Shown: in pieces, positions 60,501 to 64,000 of the stretch
How positions within the stretch are numbered: position 1 is the first letter of the stretch
Layout: the number at the start of each line of letters is the position of its first letter
Source of the DNA: JASSUD01 sp031963415
Lineage (GTDB): Bacteria; Pseudomonadota; Gammaproteobacteria; Burkholderiales; Burkholderiaceae
NCBI GenBank assembly: GCA_031963415.1
Contig: JASSUI010000001.1
Coordinates: 930,001 to 994,000, forward strand
DNA: 64,000 nt
Reading direction: 5' to 3'
Position numbers and translations under genes: made by a program
The notes under the pieces: generated by a model
Database searches by the model: none
What the model saw: only the letters and a program-made list of their open reading frames with translations
What the model was told of the DNA's origin: nothing

Positions 60501-61180
60501 GCATCTTCTCCTTGGGGATTTGCTGAAGAGAGATAAAGCCGCGTGCCATACAACTGAGAATTAAACTTAAGCGCAGCATCTATCGGGCTGTTCATCAAAC
60601 TGTCTAGTGACGTTTGGCTAAGATCAATTTTGGTGAGCGTACATTCACGGATATAGTTCTCCCATGAATGACGGACATCGACATCCCCCCCACCATTGGC
60701 TTGATTTAACGCAGTAAAAATAGCGGAGTCATAGCTACGGCGGCGCACATCGTTAAGCAATTTCAGTGTTTCAGCAAAGTGCCGATGAGTCACACTCGGC
60801 ACGATAATTCCATAACCTGTTTCAAATAACTTAGCCGCGTTATAGCCAATATTTGAGATGACACCACCCGCAAAGCCTATCCCTATCGGCGCTCGGCTTA
60901 CGACACGTACATCACCTGTATAGGCATCCTCAATGGTGATCGTGGTGGTTGGGCCAAATAAGCAGGCATAGAGCAGCCATCCCGTCAGCACTTGCTGAAA
61001 TGGCACACCCCTGGCACCTCCTTGGAATATTGACTGAAACGTAATAAAAAACACACCAAGCAGTAGCCCAATACTAACCATCTGCTTAAAGTCACCTGTC
61101 CCCGTGATCATCGAAACCGCGATCAGCACTTGTTCTAGAAAGGCCGAGTCCCCAATGGAATACAAAGTGAAAGTAGACAC
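57584..61180 (-). CDS. traG: TraG, mating-pair stabilisation and pilus assembly protein
   Basis: 1198 residues from GTG 61180 with AAGGAA 7 nt upstream. The N-terminal third has several membrane segments (MVSIGLLLGVFFITFQSIF, PILAFMIVLGSFGAQL, VLLWIQLWMPVLSIINLFI) and the TraG_N pattern. The rest is a long Ala/Ser/Gln-rich cytoplasmic or periplasmic helical region. In F, TraG is needed for pilus assembly and, through its C-terminus, for mating-pair stabilisation and entry exclusion. It is last in the minus-strand operon traF-traH-traG, the same order as in SXT/R391. Confidence 0.88.
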   Translation of the reverse strand: MSTFTLYSIGDSAFLEQVLIAVSMITGTGDFKQMVSIGLLLGVFFITFQSIFQGGARGVPFQQVLTGWLLYACLFGPTTTITIEDAYTGDVRVVSRAPIGIGFAGGVISNIGYNAAKLFETGYGIIVPSVTHRHFAETLKLLNDVRRRSYDSAIFTALNQANGGGDVDVRHSWENYIRECTLTKIDLSQTSLDSLMNSPIDAALKFNSQLYGTRLYLSSANPQGEDATCTEAFTALNAAMAHLNSQPVIEALSHVLGANLSADKNVLSEVGDALQAMGATTTSATEYLKTAILEPLYAEAAAGRYQDFQDFSSALMVNQAIQQRNTQWTTQQSMFMTVVRPMLTFFEGFVYAITPILAFMIVLGSFGAQLAGKYAQVLLWIQLWMPVLSIINLFIHTSAANEMASYSAAGLNSMYALASSSEILQSWIATGGMLAAATPVISFFIVSGSSYAMTNLAGKVTGSEYVDQKVQSPDLLRQGPVMMSQPAFSHSPFSGAIATGAEGMISTLSLGSSLASGMNSASTLQHQKSEAFQNVLSRGLVEGVSQEKAYARLSDIGRNFTSQHTEQSQFVSQQAKSFMDKFQVDDSHADAVKGAITAQLSGSLTAGAGVEAVMPLVGTKLNNLAKKASGGSGTPNVQGRASASVSLDGKLTGASNSSSTDQSQWNSADVSQFMKGMRLEQSDSQGFTNQLAESFKRQRGERFSRTWGDTLSRNLSKAASEVVSASDTFTQMSQLQNQIGAMTNTDFKTLGAAVANTPEANASLNDYFIRHANQEVRQEAVELEKRYHAYGMNPRVGQAAARLTALTNTSHYVPGEELTGFKAALQAINLAGGWNTSFNSQPAANQYLQKPKADMQRSEIENAIGNGPIIPSDLSSTVASTIETKPSAEIDQLPASSSIVQKEHQSQSSALQARAQARERQMSAPEEAKARNNLLHALPSMSWSASGWGGWDNSTDWLKRRAEQAGGALIAGGAAASGTFTQAMEQLRHLTPTQREQFIAATEQGDQAVQKAAGWAGSLVTGSAKLGRNVIGAAVTGYDQTKKWLAGGSDLSAAAKEMTLEQRGAFYAAALASATEAGADKAQAFMQQYGTQFKNTLQAVAQNRYGLTATQAAVYAESFDTNSGRMAQAVQNLKMEYAERKADGAVQLDIRGKPVLSKANEEFTDKLVNVLQNSTRAGDRAGSYLTAVRGYNIANRHF

Positions 61181-61183
61181 GGT

Positions 61184-62617
61184 TTATTCCTTGGTTTTCG
61201 GCGCTTTAGAGAGCGTCGTCAGCAGGTATTTTTGCTTGCGAATATTTTCAAGCAGATTGTTATATTTGGTGATTTGCGTCGATAACTCGCCGTACTGTGA
61301 CAATAGCAATGCATATTCGTTGCGGATTTGATTTTGGGATTGCGTAAGTAACTCTAGTGCAGCTTTCTGGTAGGGACTGTCGCTATTGGCTAAAGCAATG
61401 CGCGTTGCGCGTAGCAACTCTTCAGCAAAGCTATACACCATATGAAGCGCTAATGCGCCAGAGGATTCCGCCGCAAAAATATGAGCGGCGTCTTTAGATA
61501 GCACGGACAAATTACGCACAATCGTGCCAATGCCTTCAGGTAAATGAGCAGCAAAAGCTTTTTCTTGATCGGTTAGCGTCCCTACGTTCGTTGCATACTT
61601 GAAGATCACGCCAGGCGTTGTGCTGGTTCCTAGTAACACATCGCTAATTTGGGATCTGATGCCTTTAAGCTCAACTAATAGCGTACCGCTCTCGGTGCCT
61701 GCTAGCAGGCAATTCTCCCGATCATTCGCGCAGGAATACACGCGAAGAGAACCGCCCTCGATGAGGTCAGACAAAGAAATTTTATTGCCAGGTAAGGTGA
61801 TTAATGGTGTTGTCTTCGCGTTGGCTTGTGCAGGATCATCCACTAAATCGCCGAGAATAACAGTCCCTGTCAGTGACATGATCGCTTCAAGAAGTGCGTC
61901 ATCTCCCCCTTTAAACCACATCTGGGCCTGATTTTTCTTAAGTTGCTTCCAAACAATATTACCGATGAGTTTTTGATAGTCCTCGGGTTTTTGCTCTCTC
62001 ATTTTCTCTGGTGGGCTTTGTCCGTTGGTTTCTTGCCGAGAAGAAAAAAAGTCTTCAAAGAGTCCCCCAACCGTCCCCTTTAACGATGCATCGGTTTTAA
62101 ATTTAAGATCAAAGCCAGAGGTCATATCATTGACTACCCCTTGTGCAAGTTGGCAAGAATTGCCGAGATGTTGATTCAACGCTTGCACTTTCTTTTGAAA
62201 GTTTTCAATCCACTTCGCCCCATCTGGAAAGACATTATCGAGTGCAAGCTGAAACGCATACCCTTTGGCATTGGCCGCGATTGAACGTAAAAGCTGTACA
62301 AGCTGATCGGTGTTAATAAAAGAGAGAGAGCCGCCGAAGAGGTCCACCCCTCCGCAACCGGCTTTCCAAGAGGGTGGAATCAAGCTAACTAGGTTTTCAT
62401 CAAAAATCCGTGTTTTAGTCGTAAAACGACCACCAGCCATGACACCTCGCCGTTGACTTTCATAAACACCTGGCGGCGTGGTGTGGCGCATTTCATCGAA
62501 TAATTTATCCATTTGCGCTTGTAAGCCATCGGCATTCGCGCTCCCCACGACACTGCAAAGCACGGCTATTGCGTAGAAGCTTTTCCTATGCCTTCGCCAC
62601 GTTGAAATCAATCTCAC
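61184..62617 (-). CDS. traH: TraH, F-type pilus assembly protein
   Basis: 477 residues from GTG 62617, one base after the traF stop, with AAGGAG 7 nt upstream. It has a signal peptide (FYAIAVLCSVVGSANA), then the TraH pattern: RRGVMAGGRFTTKTRIFDEN, PPSWKAGCGGVDLFGGSLSF, a Cys in LGNSCQLAQG and a C-terminal coiled coil (LLSQYGELSTQITKYNNLLE). TraH is a periplasmic protein that works with TraF, TraW, TraU and TrbC in pilus extension. Confidence 0.9.
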   Translation of the reverse strand: MRLISTWRRHRKSFYAIAVLCSVVGSANADGLQAQMDKLFDEMRHTTPPGVYESQRRGVMAGGRFTTKTRIFDENLVSLIPPSWKAGCGGVDLFGGSLSFINTDQLVQLLRSIAANAKGYAFQLALDNVFPDGAKWIENFQKKVQALNQHLGNSCQLAQGVVNDMTSGFDLKFKTDASLKGTVGGLFEDFFSSRQETNGQSPPEKMREQKPEDYQKLIGNIVWKQLKKNQAQMWFKGGDDALLEAIMSLTGTVILGDLVDDPAQANAKTTPLITLPGNKISLSDLIEGGSLRVYSCANDRENCLLAGTESGTLLVELKGIRSQISDVLLGTSTTPGVIFKYATNVGTLTDQEKAFAAHLPEGIGTIVRNLSVLSKDAAHIFAAESSGALALHMVYSFAEELLRATRIALANSDSPYQKAALELLTQSQNQIRNEYALLLSQYGELSTQITKYNNLLENIRKQKYLLTTLSKAPKTKE

Positions 62618-62618
62618 G

Positions 62619-63623
62619 TTACGGCTCCTTACTCATCTTTTTAAGGAAATCAACCAGCTTTGCTGGTGGAATAAAACCATCATTGCTCGGTGGTTGAATG
62701 GGTTTTAGCTGCTCTGCTGCGTGAGCTGGAGAAGACAAATAATTGGCTGCGTTATCGTCCACATTCATCACAGGGCGAGCTTGATTAAATGCTTTTTCAG
62801 ATAGCCAATTTTTCCGCTTGGCGGCCACCAAAATTCGATGATTAATTTCCGGCAAAGACATCACGCCTTGCCCAATTGCGGCGAATTCTCCATCCGCCGT
62901 GGCGAGAAACAACGCAGGGACAGTTTGAATGCCTAACTTCTGAGCATGGCCTTCATCGACTTTAAAGTTAGGAAAAAGATGGCTAGGTAACGGCTGCCCA
63001 TCCAGTGACACTGGAATTACGGTGAACCCTTCGTTTTGCTCTAGTACCTTAATTAAAGGGGCTTGCAATTCACAGTACGGACAATCAGAGCGAAAGAAAA
63101 AGAAAATCCCCAAGCGCTTGGTTAGTGATTTAACCAACTTAATTTTATCCATCCCTGCTTGCCTATCGATTTGCTGGGACGCAAAAGTCGCAGAGGGACG
63201 ACGGCTTAATTCGTCTAATGAAGGATCGCCCAGTGTGACGAGTTCCACCCCATCCGCAAATTGTTCTGAACGATCAACGGCAAAGCGTTGTAGATAGAGA
63301 AAAGCCCGAATATTGTCGGGTGTAGGCTTATCCCAAGCCGCATCTTTGTATTTCTGTAAGTTTTGCCGAAACCAAGCGGCCGAAAACGGCAAAGGATGTT
63401 TTGCAAGTGGATTTTCTTTAGGTGGGCTGGATGGCAAAGAGGCGAAAGCAGGCTTGTTAAGTTCAATAGCCCTTTTTTTCTCGACGGGCATAGATTCATA
63501 CCAAAACCAGCCTTGGGCTTTTTTCGCATAAAAACCGCGAGACTCTTCAGCCTTAATATTCCTTAAGGCACTGAGCATGCACACCGCCACCAGCACCCAA
63601 TAGGACAATTTTCTTAGCATCAT
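62619..63623 (-). CDS. traF: TraF, F-type pilus assembly protein with thioredoxin-like domain
   Basis: 334 residues from ATG 63623 (an in-frame ATG follows directly). It has a signal peptide ending near IKAEE, then the TraF-type GFYAKKAQGWFWYE, a helical region and a thioredoxin fold with FFRSDCPYCELQAPLIKVLE (CPYC near residue 178) and TVPALFLATADG. F TraF itself lacks the CxxC, but many relatives keep it, so this one may be redox active. It is first in the minus-strand operon. Confidence 0.9.
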   Translation of the reverse strand: MMLRKLSYWVLVAVCMLSALRNIKAEESRGFYAKKAQGWFWYESMPVEKKRAIELNKPAFASLPSSPPKENPLAKHPLPFSAAWFRQNLQKYKDAAWDKPTPDNIRAFLYLQRFAVDRSEQFADGVELVTLGDPSLDELSRRPSATFASQQIDRQAGMDKIKLVKSLTKRLGIFFFFRSDCPYCELQAPLIKVLEQNEGFTVIPVSLDGQPLPSHLFPNFKVDEGHAQKLGIQTVPALFLATADGEFAAIGQGVMSLPEINHRILVAAKRKNWLSEKAFNQARPVMNVDDNAANYLSSPAHAAEQLKPIQPPSNDGFIPPAKLVDFLKKMSKEP

Positions 63624-64000
63624 GAGGTTTTGCGTGCTGATTATTCAATATGGTATTCAGCATCGGCAAAACTCTTGTCGGAAGAATTGCCTAAAAAGGG
63701 AAAATAGATTCAATTCATCTTCAGTTGGAACAATCAATACCCTTACATTACAACTTAGCGAAGCCACACTAACTAGCATGGGTAAATGAGTGCCGCTACC
63801 ACTACTAAACAAAGGAAATCAATAATTAACCTGACTTTGGCTCTACGATATTGCACAACAATCAGACATCTTTTACACTTTCCCCGCTTAATTTATTGAT
63901 AAGCACTCATATTTGATTGTTGCTCACGCTTCGATTCCTCTTTGCTTTAAGCAAAGTATTTTTACATTGATTTTTTTCATTATCTCTTCGGCATAGAAAG
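63624..64000. other. Upstream region of traFHG, no gene recognised
   Basis: About 380 bp up to the window edge without a supported coding frame. It should contain the promoter of the traF-H-G operon, reading leftward, but no specific promoter pair or operator stands out. Confidence 0.4.

Noticed and set aside
1..64000. tRNA or rRNA genes
   Set aside because: I looked for cloverleaf-like segments and conserved rRNA stretches and saw none that I could support.

Overview
The window looks like part of a conjugative element (plasmid or integrative element) from a host-associated, probably intracellular, proteobacterium. This is an inference from gene content: a complete-looking F/SXT-type mating-pair-formation set sits beside eukaryote-like proteins (a NACHT-WD40 receptor, an F-box/ankyrin protein, a leucine-rich-repeat protein), several toxin-antitoxin modules, two insertion sequences and many decayed genes. 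The IS3/IS407-type element, the F-type tra genes and the NACHT-WD40 protein would fit a Burkholderiaceae-related fungal endosymbiont (Mycoavidus/Glomeribacter type), but nothing here proves the species.

Layout. 0-7 kb: the end of a helical protein and a giant TPR/TIR-like/NACHT/pentapeptide/WD40 protein with 15 near-identical WD40 repeats. 7-9.7 kb: debris (possible group II intron fragment, an IS3-family element, a HEAT-repeat remnant) and a Phd-VapC-type module with a perfect 28-bp palindrome upstream. 10.7-28.8 kb: tra operon on the plus strand (traL-E-K-B-V-A, dsbC, traC, trbI, signal peptidase, trbC-traW fusion, DNA adenine methylase, traU, traN). It is split after traC by an F-box/ankyrin gene and an AbrB-VapC module lying between two copies of trbI, the first of which is broken. 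29-31.3 kb: an unknown helical protein, a HEAT pseudogene and an AcaB-like protein. 31.5-39.9 kb: a maintenance and anti-restriction block (small membrane protein, MoxR-type ATPase, ArdA-like proteins, DUF3150 protein, HEXXH-vWA protein, two ArdB/KlcA proteins, TOPRIM/zinc-ribbon primase-like protein). 40-49.6 kb: regulator, two large effector-like proteins, LRR protein, amino-acid permease and a pair of 161-bp palindromic repeats. 49.6-57 kb: an IS4-family element with a 9-bp target duplication, decayed nuclease, methylase and resolvase genes, a VapBC module and a RhuM-Fic protein. 57.6-63.6 kb: traF-traH-traG on the minus strand.

Main discovery. Every gene, or gene group, of the 31.5-38.6 kb block is preceded by a short structured leader, nine in all, ending 21-46 nt before the start codon. 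Eight share one architecture. A 5' strand (s1) pairs with s1'. Between them lies a G-rich strand (s2), and s2 can pair with a downstream strand (s3) to make an H-type pseudoknot. The strands differ from leader to leader but the complementarity is kept. In nearly every leader s3 is also complementary to the ribosome-binding site or start-codon region, and s2 resembles that site. This predicts a mutually exclusive switch: with the pseudoknot formed the RBS is free, and with it open s3 can mask the RBS. The elements may belong to the published radC RNA motif, which I recall as occurring upstream of anti-restriction and other genes of conjugative elements, or may be a new family. They may also act as structures in single-stranded DNA on entry into a recipient.

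Working together: TraL/E/K/B/V/C/U/W/N/F/H/G and the pilin would build the conjugation channel and pilus. The relaxase and coupling protein are not in this window. The leader-controlled block would protect and establish incoming DNA. The TA modules would stabilise the element, and the eukaryote-like proteins are candidate host-interaction or immunity cargo.
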